From Limnohabitans sp. (GTDB lineage: Bacteria > Bacteroidota > Bacteroidia > Flavobacteriales > Flavobacteriaceae): 64,000 nucleotides of DNA. Of the stretch, positions 53,760-63,269 are shown piece after piece (positions within the stretch are counted from its first letter, which is position 1; each line of letters begins with the position of its first letter). The notes below the pieces were generated by a model, which saw nothing but the letters and a program-made list of their open reading frames with translations, made no database searches and was not told the origin of the DNA. Location: the NCBI GenBank assembly GCA_030053945.1, contig JASGCW010000005.1, positions 42,520 through 106,519 on the forward strand. The letters run 5' to 3'. Both the position numbers and the translations under genes were made by a program.

Positions 53760-56609
53760 ATGAGAACAGATGCTTTTGCCTTAAGGCATATTGGCCCGAG
53801 AGAAGAGGACTTACAACAAATGTTTAAAACTATTAATGTAAACAACATTGATCAGCTTCTTTATGAAACTTTCCCTGACGGAATTCGTTTGAAAGAAGAT
53901 ATAAAACTTGACCCAGCGATGACTGAATATGAGTACTTGACTCATATAACGCAGTTAGGTGCTAAAAATAAAGTTTTCAGATCATATATAGGTCTTGGGT
54001 ATCACCCTGCAATTGTTCCTCCTGTTATTCAAAGAAATATTTTTGAAAACCCTGGATGGTATACCGCCTATACTCCTTACCAAGCAGAAATTGCTCAAGG
54101 TCGTTTAGAAGCTTTATTGAATTTCCAAACTATGGTTATCGAATTGACTGGAATGGAAATTGCCAATGCTTCTTTATTAGACGAAGGAACAGCTGCGGCC
54201 GAGGCAATGGCATTACTATTTGACGTTCGCACACGCGATCAAAAGAAAAACAATTCAAACAAATTCTTCGTTTCTGAAGAAATATTACCTCAAACTTTAT
54301 CTGTATTACAAACTAGAGCTACTCCTATAGGAATCGAATTAGTTATAGGCAATCACGAAACTTTTGAAGCTACGACTGAATTCTTTGGAGCTTTAGTACA
54401 ATATCCAGGAAAATATGGTCAAGTTTATGACTATAGTGCTTTTGTTGCAAACGCTAATGCAAAAGAAATCAAAGTAGCTTTTGCAGCAGATATCTTATCA
54501 TTAGCAAAACTAACTTCTCCAGGAGAATTAGGCGCTGATGTTGTAGTAGGAACTACACAACGTTTTGGCATTCCTATCGGATACGGAGGACCTCACGCTG
54601 GTTTCTTTGCTACAAAAGAAGAATACAAGCGCTCTATGCCAGGCAGAATTATTGGCGTATCTATCGATGTAAACGGGAATCGTGCTTTACGTATGGCATT
54701 AGGGACTCGTGAGCAACACATCAAACGTGAAAAAGCTACTTCAAACATATGTACAGCCCAAGTACTACTTGCTGTTATGGCTGGTATGTATGCGGTTTAT
54801 CATGGACCTAAAGGATTGAAATATATCGCTAACAAAGTACACGCTTCGGCAGTAACTACAACAAAAGCATTAGCTTCTTTAGACATTAACCAAGTAAATT
54901 CTTCTTTCTTTGACACTATTTTAGTAAAGGCAGATGCAGAGAAAGTAAAAGCAATCGCAGAGAAAAACGAATTCAACTTCTTTTACCCTAATAAAGATTG
55001 TGTAAGTGTTTCTTTCAACGAAACTACTTCTATTGCTGATATCAACACCATTATTGCCATTTTTGCAGAAGCCGCAGGAAAATCAGCTATACATATTACG
55101 GAATTAGCTTCTGAAACATATATCCCATCAAATTTAATCAGAACATCTTCTTTCTTAGAGCACGATGTATTTAACAATCATCACTCAGAAAGTCAATTGA
55201 TGCGTTATATCAAAAAATTAGAACGTAAAGATTTATCATTAAATCACTCTATGATTTCGTTAGGTTCTTGTACAATGAAATTAAATGCTGCTGCTGAAAT
55301 GTTGCCTTTAAGCCAAAGCAACTGGAACAACATTCACCCATTTGCACCTGCCGACCAAGTACAAGGGTATTTGACGATGCTTAAAAAATTAGAAGAACAG
55401 TTAAATGTTATTACTGGTTTCAAAGGTACGTCTTTACAACCTAACTCAGGAGCTCAAGGAGAATATGCAGGATTGATGGCTATTCGTGCGTATCACGAAT
55501 CTCGTGGCGAAGGACACAGAAATGTATGTTTAATTCCTTCTTCTGCTCACGGTACTAACCCTGCATCTGCTGCGATGGCAGGTATGAAAATCATTGTTAC
55601 AAAAACAACACCTGAAGGAAACATAGACGTTGAAGATTTAAGAGCTAGAGCAATTGAACACGCTGCTGATTTGTCGTGTTTGATGGTAACTTATCCTTCG
55701 ACTCACGGAGTGTATGAATCGACTATTATTGAAATCACGAACCTAATTCACGAAAACGGTGGATTAGTATATATGGATGGTGCGAATATGAATGCGCAAG
55801 TAGGTTTAACAAATCCTGCTACTATTGGTGCTGATGTATGTCACTTGAACTTACATAAAACGTTTGCTATCCCTCACGGTGGTGGTGGTCCTGGTGTAGG
55901 TCCAATTTGTGTAAACGAAAAATTAGTTGACTTCCTACCTACTAATCCTGTAGTCGCTACGGGTGGTAAAAATGCGATTTCTGCGATTTCTGCCGCTCCT
56001 TATGGCTCCGCTTTGGTATGTTTGATTTCTTACGGTTACATCACTATGTTAGGTGCAGAAGGTTTAAAAGCAGCTACACAACACGCTATATTAAACGCTA
56101 ACTATATGAAAGCACGCCTAGAAGAACATTACCCTGTTTTATATTCTGGGGAAATGGGACGTGCTGCACACGAAATGATTTTAGATTGTCGCGCTTTCAA
56201 ACAACAAGGTATTGAAGTGGGCGATATTGCAAAACGATTGATGGATTATGGTTTTCACGCGCCAACAGTATCTTTCCCAGTGGCGGGTACTTTGATGGTA
56301 GAACCAACTGAATCTGAAGATTTAGCCGAATTAGATCGTTTTTGTGACGCTTTAATCTCAATCAGAAAAGAAATTGCTGAAGCTACGGCAGAAGATTCTA
56401 ACAACCCATTGAAAAACGCACCGCATACCTTAGCGATGTTAACCGCTGATTCTTGGGAATTACCATACACTAGAGAAAAAGCAGCTTATCCGCTTGAATA
56501 CATTGCAGATAATAAATTCTGGCCTTCTGTTCGCCGTGTAGATGATGCATACGGAGACAGAAACTTAGTTTGTTCTTGCGCTCCTATTGAAGCGTATATG
56601 GAAAGTTAG
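53760..56609 (+). CDS. gcvP: Glycine dehydrogenase (glycine cleavage P protein)
   Basis: 949 residues, full length, both halves in one chain. FALRHIGPREEDLQQM at the start; PLP-lysine region NLHKTFAIPHGGGGPG near residues 697-712. Decarboxylates glycine and transfers the aminomethyl group to lipoyl-GcvH. No gcvT or gcvH nearby. Divergent from the alpha-2-macroglobulin gene, with its own terminator. Confidence 0.97.
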   Translation: MRTDAFALRHIGPREEDLQQMFKTINVNNIDQLLYETFPDGIRLKEDIKLDPAMTEYEYLTHITQLGAKNKVFRSYIGLGYHPAIVPPVIQRNIFENPGWYTAYTPYQAEIAQGRLEALLNFQTMVIELTGMEIANASLLDEGTAAAEAMALLFDVRTRDQKKNNSNKFFVSEEILPQTLSVLQTRATPIGIELVIGNHETFEATTEFFGALVQYPGKYGQVYDYSAFVANANAKEIKVAFAADILSLAKLTSPGELGADVVVGTTQRFGIPIGYGGPHAGFFATKEEYKRSMPGRIIGVSIDVNGNRALRMALGTREQHIKREKATSNICTAQVLLAVMAGMYAVYHGPKGLKYIANKVHASAVTTTKALASLDINQVNSSFFDTILVKADAEKVKAIAEKNEFNFFYPNKDCVSVSFNETTSIADINTIIAIFAEAAGKSAIHITELASETYIPSNLIRTSSFLEHDVFNNHHSESQLMRYIKKLERKDLSLNHSMISLGSCTMKLNAAAEMLPLSQSNWNNIHPFAPADQVQGYLTMLKKLEEQLNVITGFKGTSLQPNSGAQGEYAGLMAIRAYHESRGEGHRNVCLIPSSAHGTNPASAAMAGMKIIVTKTTPEGNIDVEDLRARAIEHAADLSCLMVTYPSTHGVYESTIIEITNLIHENGGLVYMDGANMNAQVGLTNPATIGADVCHLNLHKTFAIPHGGGGPGVGPICVNEKLVDFLPTNPVVATGGKNAISAISAAPYGSALVCLISYGYITMLGAEGLKAATQHAILNANYMKARLEEHYPVLYSGEMGRAAHEMILDCRAFKQQGIEVGDIAKRLMDYGFHAPTVSFPVAGTLMVEPTESEDLAELDRFCDALISIRKEIAEATAEDSNNPLKNAPHTLAMLTADSWELPYTREKAAYPLEYIADNKFWPSVRRVDDAYGDRNLVCSCAPIEAYMES

Positions 56610-56618
56610 TTTTTTAGT

Positions 56619-56653
56619 GTTCAGTTTACAGTATACAGTTTACAGTAATCAAC
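56619..56653. repeat. CAGT heptad repeat, site 4
   Basis: GTTCAGT, TTACAGT, ATACAGT, TTACAGT, AATCAAC in 7-bp register, directly after gcvP. Confidence 0.7.
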
Positions 56654-56680
56654 TGCAAGTTGTCAAATAAATATAAATAG

Positions 56681-56710
56681 AAATGTCCTGCTTACTAAGT
56701 GGGACATTTT
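56681..56710 (+). terminator. Terminator after gcvP
   Basis: AAATGTCC (56681-56688) and GGACATTT (56702-56709) with a smaller CTTA/TAAG stem inside and a short T-run. Confidence 0.7.
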
Positions 56711-56738
56711 GTATTTGTGAAATCATCATAAAATAGTA

Positions 56739-56925
56739 GTTTGTGTATGCAAACACCAATTAATAAAAAAAGATACCTCCCGATAGCTATCTGGAGTAAC
56801 CTATGCCAAATAAAACTTTATACATATGAAATCCCCATAAACAAGCAGTTTGCGTATGCAAACACCAATGGTTAAAAAGGGGATAACATATGTTACCGCC
56901 GAAAAATAAAATTTAAACATATGAA
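56739..56925. repeat. Imperfect tandem repeat, ~109-bp and ~95-bp units
   Basis: Palindrome GTTTGTGTATGCAAAC at 56739-56754 recurs as GTTTGCGTATGCAAAC at 56848-56863, each followed by ACCAAT, AT-rich DNA and ACATATGAA (56822-56830 and 56917-56925). The units differ mainly by the extra palindrome at 56777-56796 in unit 1. Confidence 0.6.
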
Positions 56926-57098
56926 AGCAAAACTTCATTAATAACAACAGAACTCACAAATATCGAACATACCAAAATATTCATTTACTCGTTTTATTTA
57001 CTTCAACTAATGTATTTTTCAAAATTAACTACCAAGAAACTAAAATTAAAATATCGTATCTATAACATTTAAATTATCACTTTATTACAAAAAAACAA

Positions 57099-57758
57099 AT
57101 GAGAACAATAATCAAATCTTTTTTATTACTTATAGTACAATTCTCATTTTCACAAGAAATTCAAAAATTTGTTTTAGACAACGAGTATTTTTTACTTGGC
57201 TCAACAAATCATACAATAGGACAATGGAAAGGAACTAAAAACAATGATTTTATAAATTCATTTTATGCTTCAGAAAAACCTCTTTTGCTTTTTCACTACA
57301 ATGCATTTAAAAAAAAATATCAGGATTTAAAAATCGATTCCATCGAGAAAAAAATGTATTTCCTCAAATCGAGTGAACTAACAAAGAAAATAAATTTACA
57401 TTACAATTGGACTTATGACAGTGGAGTTTCAAATGAAGAAAAAGACAGTCTTTTTTTTGGAATATTAAATCCAAAAACATTTAAAACATATTCACAAAAA
57501 ATTTCATTCCTTTTAGGTACAATTATACGAGATGGTAAAAAGAAAAAAAACACATACTACATTACAATAATAAACAATCCCGACAAATTCAATATGTGTC
57601 TCAAAATACTTAAAGAAGTTAACTGTCGAAAAATTAAAACAAAAACAACAAACAATATTCCAATAAGTTACATCATCTATTTTGAACCTAGCAAAACTTT
57701 CAATATTGTTCTAAAAAAGACTAACGAAATAATCTATGCAGATCTTCAAAAAAGTTAG
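57099..57758 (+). CDS. Exported protein, unknown function
   Basis: 219 residues. Signal peptide MRTIIKSFLLLIVQFSFSQ. The mature part is Lys/Asn/Thr/Tyr-rich with beta-type sequence (WTYDSGVSNEE, YYITIINNPDKFNMCLKILKEVNCRK). No family recognised. It lies alone between two copies of a ~40-bp repeat (56663-56705 and 58002-58038). Confidence 0.65.
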   Translation: MRTIIKSFLLLIVQFSFSQEIQKFVLDNEYFLLGSTNHTIGQWKGTKNNDFINSFYASEKPLLLFHYNAFKKKYQDLKIDSIEKKMYFLKSSELTKKINLHYNWTYDSGVSNEEKDSLFFGILNPKTFKTYSQKISFLLGTIIRDGKKKKNTYYITIINNPDKFNMCLKILKEVNCRKIKTKTTNNIPISYIIYFEPSKTFNIVLKKTNEIIYADLQKS

Positions 57759-58226
57759 TTATATTCAGATATTGTTTGCATTATAAAACACTAACTCGCG
57801 CTCTCCAAAGTTTGCTAATAATTTTAAGATGATTAAACTACACAAAGTCTCCAGACTTTGTGTTAAGATGATTAAATGCCACAGTTTCACAATGCAGCTA
57901 TTTTATTTAAAATCTAAAAAAATGCATTTTCAAAACAGCATATTTATTTGTAGTAGATCAAAGTCAAGAGACTTTGCGCAGGAGAATCATTAGCTAGTCA
58001 TCAAATAAATATAAATATCCTGCATATTAAGTGGGACTTTTTTAATTTTATAAAACTCTAGAACAAGAAAAATATAACATTCGCTAATAAACGACCATTC
58101 AACTCAAAATAATATAAAACAATTTTTTTCAAGTTTTGGGAAGCAAATATTTTTCACTTTTTCCATGGAAAGCAATTCCATTTCAAAATATTAATTATAA
58201 ATTCGCGTCCTGAAATAAATAAGGTA
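57759..58226. other. 468-bp intergenic region with hairpins
   Basis: Holds a perfect 11-bp hairpin (57840-57850 with 57853-57863, loop CC) bracketed by the direct repeat TTAAGATGATTAAA (about 57824 and 57863), a related CAAAGTC/GACTTTG hairpin near 57959-57976, and copy 2 of the repeat at 58002-58038. No gene seen. Confidence 0.55.
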
Positions 58227-59573
58227 ATGAAAAACACTTTTATATTAATTTTATTAATATTAAATATTTTTAATGGTCAATCGCAAAGCAATGGTTTCAG
58301 CTATTCACCTTCCAACAAGGACTCATTAATAGGTTACTTAAAAAAAATATCAGCGAATAAAATTATTAAGTTAGGAGATAAAAACAAAAAAGAAATAAAG
58401 AAACTAATTGAAGAAAGAAGGGATGATTTCTTAAAAACAATTGAAGACAGCACTTACATTTTCGACAAAAATATACATTTATATTTAAAATCTATACTTT
58501 CAGAAATATATAGTAAAAACAAAATTAATGGAGTAGATGATTTTTATTTTTTTATAAACAAATCTCCAATACCTAATGCCGCTTGTTATGGAAATGGAGT
58601 TTTCACTGTTAACCTAGGCTTGTTTAACACCTTAGACAATGATGATGAACTTGCCTTTGTTTTATCTCATGAAATTGCGCATTATATATTAGAACATACT
58701 GATAAAAACATTTTAAATTACCTTGAAACATTAAACTCTAAAGATATTAAATCAAAAATAAAAAAATTAAACAACCAAGAATATGGCAAAAGAAAAGCTT
58801 ATTCCGAATTATTAAAAGAGCTTAATTACAACTTTCTTAATAGAAGCAGAAAGTCTGAAATTCAAGCCGATTCTTTGGGACAAGTTTTGTTTAACAAAAC
58901 TAAATACAATAAAAATTCCAGTATAACTGCTCTCGAGAAACTTGACAAAAGTGATGATTTATTATTCAATGAAGATGCTAAGCTAAAAGAAAAATTCGAT
59001 TTTGAATCTTATCCTTTTAAAGAAGAATGGCTTATAAAAGATGAAACTCTTTTTAATCTTAAAGAAAGTTCAAATGACTATGTATTAAATAAAGATTCTT
59101 TAAAAACACATCCTGATATTCCTTTTAGAATTGATTTAATCAAGAAGTTACTTCCAAAAAAATTATCTGAAAATGGGATTAGCAGTAACTTAAATTACAT
59201 TAAAAAAGTTGTTAGTTCAAATATGATTACAACTTCTATGGATGATTCAAAATTAGATTTAGTGCTTTATCAAACATTAGTTTTGTATAATAAAAATGAA
59301 ATTGATAAAAAAAACTTTGTTTTAACAGTCGCAAATATTTTAAAAAAGACATACGAGACAAAGCTTAATCATTCTTTTGGCAAATATGTAGAATCTCCCA
59401 GCCCATTCTCTGATGAAAAGTATCTAAATGAAGTAAAAAATTTTTTGTTGAATATAGAGTTAAAAAATATTCGTAAGATAGGATATTTTTTCTGTCAAAA
59501 ACACAAAAACCTAATGACAGAGGACAAGGATTTTACAAAGTTAGAATCTTTTTTTTCAAAACTTAATAATTAA
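58227..59573 (+). CDS. M48-family metallopeptidase, exported
   Basis: 448 residues. Signal peptide to ~20 (GQSQ). Zinc motif SHEIAHYILEH with His148, Glu149, His152; third ligand Glu211 in SEIQADSLG (ExxxD). This matches M48 (Ste24/BepA-like) peptidases. The C-terminal half is helical without recognised TPRs. Periplasmic quality-control protease is a reasonable guess. Followed after 11 bp by the 59585 gene, so they are probably cotranscribed. Confidence 0.87.
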   Translation: MKNTFILILLILNIFNGQSQSNGFSYSPSNKDSLIGYLKKISANKIIKLGDKNKKEIKKLIEERRDDFLKTIEDSTYIFDKNIHLYLKSILSEIYSKNKINGVDDFYFFINKSPIPNAACYGNGVFTVNLGLFNTLDNDDELAFVLSHEIAHYILEHTDKNILNYLETLNSKDIKSKIKKLNNQEYGKRKAYSELLKELNYNFLNRSRKSEIQADSLGQVLFNKTKYNKNSSITALEKLDKSDDLLFNEDAKLKEKFDFESYPFKEEWLIKDETLFNLKESSNDYVLNKDSLKTHPDIPFRIDLIKKLLPKKLSENGISSNLNYIKKVVSSNMITTSMDDSKLDLVLYQTLVLYNKNEIDKKNFVLTVANILKKTYETKLNHSFGKYVESPSPFSDEKYLNEVKNFLLNIELKNIRKIGYFFCQKHKNLMTEDKDFTKLESFFSKLNN

Positions 59574-59584
59574 TTAATATAAAA

Positions 59585-61114
59585 ATGAAACACGTTTTTT
59601 TTGGAATTCTCGCAATAGTTTTGTCGTTGAATTCTTATGGTCAATCAACCAAAATTACAGGTATTAACAATTTCGCATTGAGGAATTCTGGTGCCATTTT
59701 TGATAAAAATAAAGATGTAGATGGTTATTTTTTTTATTATGTAGTCGATAGATTAAAAAAAGGAGAAAATGAATTTGCAATCCAAATTCTTGATAAGAAT
59801 TTGAATGAGGTTGCGAAAAAGACTTATGTTGATAACAAATATACTTTTTTAATGAAAAGTAGTTTTAATAATCAAGCAATGATGTTTGCAATGGCAAATT
59901 TTAAAGAAAGAGAAATCAATCTTTTAACTTTTGACAAACAAGCTAATCAAAAAGAAACAATCAAAATTCCATTAGAGAAAAAAGAAATCCAATACTTACA
60001 GCTTATGCAACAGACGGGAGACTTTAATGTACTTTTTCCTGTTGAAAATAAAGGATTTTTATTTAACAAGTTCGAGGATAATAAAAAAATAGGTTATTCA
60101 TTAAAGTATTATCCAACTGATGGAGGTAAATCATGGGAGTTTAACTCACCTGAGGATTCTAAAGAACTTTTAAGTATAAATCCTATTGAAGTTAATGATA
60201 AAGTTGTCGTTGCATTAGAAATGTCAAAACCAGGATTGTTGTCAAGAAAAATAACATTAAGAACAAAAGTTATTGATGTAAATACAGGCAAACTTTTATT
60301 TGAAAAAGAATATAGTAAATCTAAAAAGCCTAGATTGATTAATAATGCTTTCCTTGATAATAATAATAACGTTGTCTTAATGGGAGAATATTTTAAAGAA
60401 GGAGATAATATATTTGATGATAAAAGTTTAGGTCTTTTTACAGAAGTAATTGATAATTCAGGTAAAACTACCAATGAAAGCTTTACAAGTTGGGATAAAG
60501 ATGTTTCAAAAATTTTTAAAACAGAAAAAGGTTTTATTGAAGACAAAGGTTACGTTTTTTTTCACAATATAGTTAGAACACAAACTAATGAATATTATGC
60601 TATTGGAGAATTTTATAAAAGAACAGCGAGTGCAGGAGGAATCGCTACGATGGTATTAAGTGGTGGAAGAGGTGGCAATTTGACACAACTTACAATTACT
60701 AATTCCGTATTCTTTAAATTTAATTCAGATTTCAAACTAGTAGGCATCAAAGAATTTGAAAAAGGAAAGTCTAGAGCACCTAGCTTAACAGATTTTGGAA
60801 GTCCTCAATTAAATGCTCATGCCTTAAAAGCATTTGGAGCTTTTGATTATGAATATACTCAAATCGACAAGACTCGAGATCGCTTTTATACATGTTTCAT
60901 TGATTATGAAAGATTAAAAGGTGAAAAAAATAAAAATGCATTCAAAACAGTTATTTATTCCGATAATGAATTAACAGAAGACAAAATATATTTAGAAACA
61001 GACAGCAAAGATTTCAGAACTTTACCTGCAAAAACAGGGAATGTCCTACTTTTAGAATATGATAAAAAGAAAAAAGAAATAAGTTTGCATTTAGAAAAAC
61101 TAAATATTAAATAG
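59585..61114 (+). CDS. Exported protein, DUF6770-like
   Basis: 509 residues. Signal peptide ending NSYGQ (~20). The rest is strand-rich with repeats of the type GYSLKYYPTDGGKSWEF, VVLMGEYFKEGDN, YAIGEFYKR, suggestive of a beta-propeller. I believe flavobacterial proteins of this kind are catalogued as DUF6770, but could not check. Probably works with the M48 peptidase 11 bp upstream. A strong terminator follows. Confidence 0.7.
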   Translation: MKHVFFGILAIVLSLNSYGQSTKITGINNFALRNSGAIFDKNKDVDGYFFYYVVDRLKKGENEFAIQILDKNLNEVAKKTYVDNKYTFLMKSSFNNQAMMFAMANFKEREINLLTFDKQANQKETIKIPLEKKEIQYLQLMQQTGDFNVLFPVENKGFLFNKFEDNKKIGYSLKYYPTDGGKSWEFNSPEDSKELLSINPIEVNDKVVVALEMSKPGLLSRKITLRTKVIDVNTGKLLFEKEYSKSKKPRLINNAFLDNNNNVVLMGEYFKEGDNIFDDKSLGLFTEVIDNSGKTTNESFTSWDKDVSKIFKTEKGFIEDKGYVFFHNIVRTQTNEYYAIGEFYKRTASAGGIATMVLSGGRGGNLTQLTITNSVFFKFNSDFKLVGIKEFEKGKSRAPSLTDFGSPQLNAHALKAFGAFDYEYTQIDKTRDRFYTCFIDYERLKGEKNKNAFKTVIYSDNELTEDKIYLETDSKDFRTLPAKTGNVLLLEYDKKKKEISLHLEKLNIK

Positions 61115-61445
61115 AATTAAATTAATTTCAACAAAATAAAAGCAGTCATCTACAAAGCAGTATGGATAAAAACATACTGCTTTTTTGTAGTTATAATTCC
61201 TGTTTCTTATGTCTAAGAATAATTTCACAATATGTATGCTACTCTCAATCTCTATAGCTCTAACGAAACTTTGCTGTAAGATAATTAGAGCTACAACATT
61301 TACATCGCTCCCTTTGTATAAAATCAAATTAGCGACTTATCAAAAAAAAAAAAAAAAAACGTTATTTTGGTAATAGACTCAAAGCTTGGAAACTATGTGC
61401 AGCCTTGGATATTTTAGATAAAACACAAACTCATCAATTCTCAAA
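61115..61445. other. 331-bp intergenic region with terminator and A18 tract
   Basis: Terminator at 61154-61186 and an uninterrupted run of 18 A at 61342-61359, about 87 bp before the next ATG. No gene seen. Confidence 0.6.
61154..61186 (+). terminator. Terminator after the 59585 gene
   Basis: AAAGCAGTATG (61154-61164) pairs perfectly with CATACTGCTTT (61173-61183), 8-nt loop, T6 tail. Confidence 0.85.
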
Positions 61446-62363
61446 ATGAAAAAAATATTTTTATTCCTACTGCTGTTCCAACAATTAGCCTACAGTGACA
61501 TTTTGCCAGAAAACTCACATCAAGTAGCAAAATGTGTTCGCATTGTAAATACAAATAATTTTCCTGATTATTTCATAATTGCTTTGATACAAAGCCCTAC
61601 AAACAATAAAAAAGAACACAATCTCATCCTTCCCAACGAATGCATAGATATTGGTTATAAATTTAATACACTCACCATAGTTGCTGTCAAAAAAGAATAC
61701 CTCAAAAATCAAGACCCAGATAACTTAGACTGGCTAAACAATAAAAACATTATAAAAGCCGATTTAAAAATTAATTGCAGCGATGGATATATAGGCAACG
61801 ATGACCCTACAAATTCAGTTGAAGAGTACTATAAAATTTTAGAAATCTCGAATCAAAATTGTTTGTTATACAAATACACAGAAATCACAAGTTACAATAA
61901 CGGACAACCCCGCACTGTCAAAAGATTTAAATACAACCAAAGAGCAGTAACAAACCCTTGTAAACAAATAAAACACAATTCAATTTCTGAAATATACATT
62001 GACCAAGAAATTTTTAGTTTCTTAAAATCTTTATTTCTTACAATTAGTATTGAATTACTTTTCCTTTATCTAATTTTAAAAACCAAATACAAACATATTG
62101 AGATTAGTACAAAAAGAATATTTTTTTCAGGAGTCCTTATGTCTGTCTCTACCTTACCTTATGTCTGGTTTGTCTTACCTTTATTTGCAACAACATCTTA
62201 TTCGTACACGTTTACAAGTGAAATTTTCGCTATTGTTTTTGAAGCATTAATTTTGAGCCAATTGTTATCTTTAGAATACAAAAAAACTATTTTGATATCC
62301 AGCTTATGCAACATAGTATCTTTTGGAATTGGATTTACACTTAATTTTTTCACTCTCCTTTAG
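61446..62363 (+). CDS. Exported/membrane protein, unknown function
   Basis: 305 residues. Signal peptide MKKIFLFLLLFQQLAYS, a periplasmic region (~18-190) with several Cys, then about four transmembrane helices (from ~198 to 305). No family recognised. The promoter region contains an 18-base A tract. Convergent with the 62655 gene across a perfect bidirectional terminator. Confidence 0.65.
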   Translation: MKKIFLFLLLFQQLAYSDILPENSHQVAKCVRIVNTNNFPDYFIIALIQSPTNNKKEHNLILPNECIDIGYKFNTLTIVAVKKEYLKNQDPDNLDWLNNKNIIKADLKINCSDGYIGNDDPTNSVEEYYKILEISNQNCLLYKYTEITSYNNGQPRTVKRFKYNQRAVTNPCKQIKHNSISEIYIDQEIFSFLKSLFLTISIELLFLYLILKTKYKHIEISTKRIFFSGVLMSVSTLPYVWFVLPLFATTSYSYTFTSEIFAIVFEALILSQLLSLEYKKTILISSLCNIVSFGIGFTLNFFTLL

Positions 62364-62602
62364 CTTCAGATTATACATTCGTAAGTAAAAAACTAAACGC
62401 TTATAGACTTTCAACCCATAAATTTTAAGAAACCGGCCGATAGCCTACCAATATAAAAGCAAAAGTTTCGCTACTTATGATTAAGTTCTCAGGATGAAGA
62501 TTAAAACAATTTAATCCTTGCAAATCATAGTAATCGATTCGCATTGACTGATTCGTCAGGAATTTGCACTCTATAGACATATGGCATATGTAGCACACAT
62601 AC

Positions 62603-62633
62603 AAAAAAGTCCTGCAAATTGCAGGACTTTTTT
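62603..62633. terminator. Bidirectional terminator
   Basis: AAAAAAGTCCTGC (62603-62615) and its perfect complement (62621-62633), 5-nt loop, between convergent genes ending at 62363 and 62655. Confidence 0.9.
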
Positions 62634-62654
62634 CATCATAAACTTAAAAAAACA

Positions 62655-63269
62655 CTAAAAAACAAGTGTTGTAATTTTCAAAAAATTATATGTTTGATTA
62701 GATTCAAATGCAAATGTTAAATTTGACGATATTAGATTATTAGGATTACCCCATACAAAAAAACTAGCAACATCTCTTGACCCACTTGCAGGAATTTTAT
62801 ATTCTTGAAAAACCCCATTCCCGTAAATTTTATAACTATTAGTAAAAGCCGCATTTGCTTTAACTTGTGTATGTAAAGCAATTTCAACTAAAAACAACAC
62901 TCTTGCCCCTGGAGCAACATTATTTACCGAAAAATTTCTGATGCCACCATATCCTCCCGTTGATCCTCCTGTATAATTAGTAATTCCAGATCCACCTAAA
63001 TTTGCATTTACAGCATCAAACAAAACTGCTGTTTGCATTTTAGGTTGACCTATACAAGCCCAACTTGTACCATCATGAAATTCCATACATTTTTTTTGGG
63101 AATTAAATCTTATAGAACCTTGCACTGAATTTGCACCTATAACCGATTCATTCCCAACTTTTACCCAACCATTAACATCTAAAGTATTAGCAGGTGTAGT
63201 TGTACCTATTCCCACTTGAGCAAAATAAATTTGAGGAATAATTAATAACATTAAGTATTTTTTTCTCAT
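62655..63269 (-). CDS. Exported surface protein with VGIGTTTP start
   Basis: 204 residues. Signal peptide ending YFAQ, then VGIGTTTPANTLDVNGWVKVG, a Bacteroidetes signature resembling tail-fibre or adhesin repeats, and SIRFNSQKKCMEFHDGTSWACIG. A Gly/Ser/Asn-rich beta domain follows (~95-204). Probably surface-exposed or secreted; no type IX sorting domain is visible. Confidence 0.8.
   Translation of the reverse strand: MRKKYLMLLIIPQIYFAQVGIGTTTPANTLDVNGWVKVGNESVIGANSVQGSIRFNSQKKCMEFHDGTSWACIGQPKMQTAVLFDAVNANLGGSGITNYTGGSTGGYGGIRNFSVNNVAPGARVLFLVEIALHTQVKANAAFTNSYKIYGNGVFQEYKIPASGSRDVASFFVWGNPNNLISSNLTFAFESNQTYNFLKITTLVF

Larger units (their letters stand above)
56610..57098. other. 489-bp repeat-rich intergenic region after gcvP
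   Basis: In order: CAGT heptads (56619-56653), gcvP terminator (56681-56710), and an imperfect tandem repeat with units starting at 56739 and 56848, each opening with a GTTTGyGTATGCAAAC palindrome and ending in ACATATGAA. Unit 1 also contains a copy of the CTCCCGATAGCTATC palindrome. Then ~150 bp of plain AT-rich leader for the 57099 gene. Confidence 0.6.

Noticed and set aside
56681..56710. Glycine riboswitch linked to gcvP
   Set aside because: The structure lies after gcvP and is a simple hairpin; the 150 bp before gcvP show no tandem aptamer-like sequence.
61100..61327. 75-codon minus-strand frame
   Set aside because: Covers the terminator of the 59585 gene, no signal or motif, composition like random AT-rich DNA.
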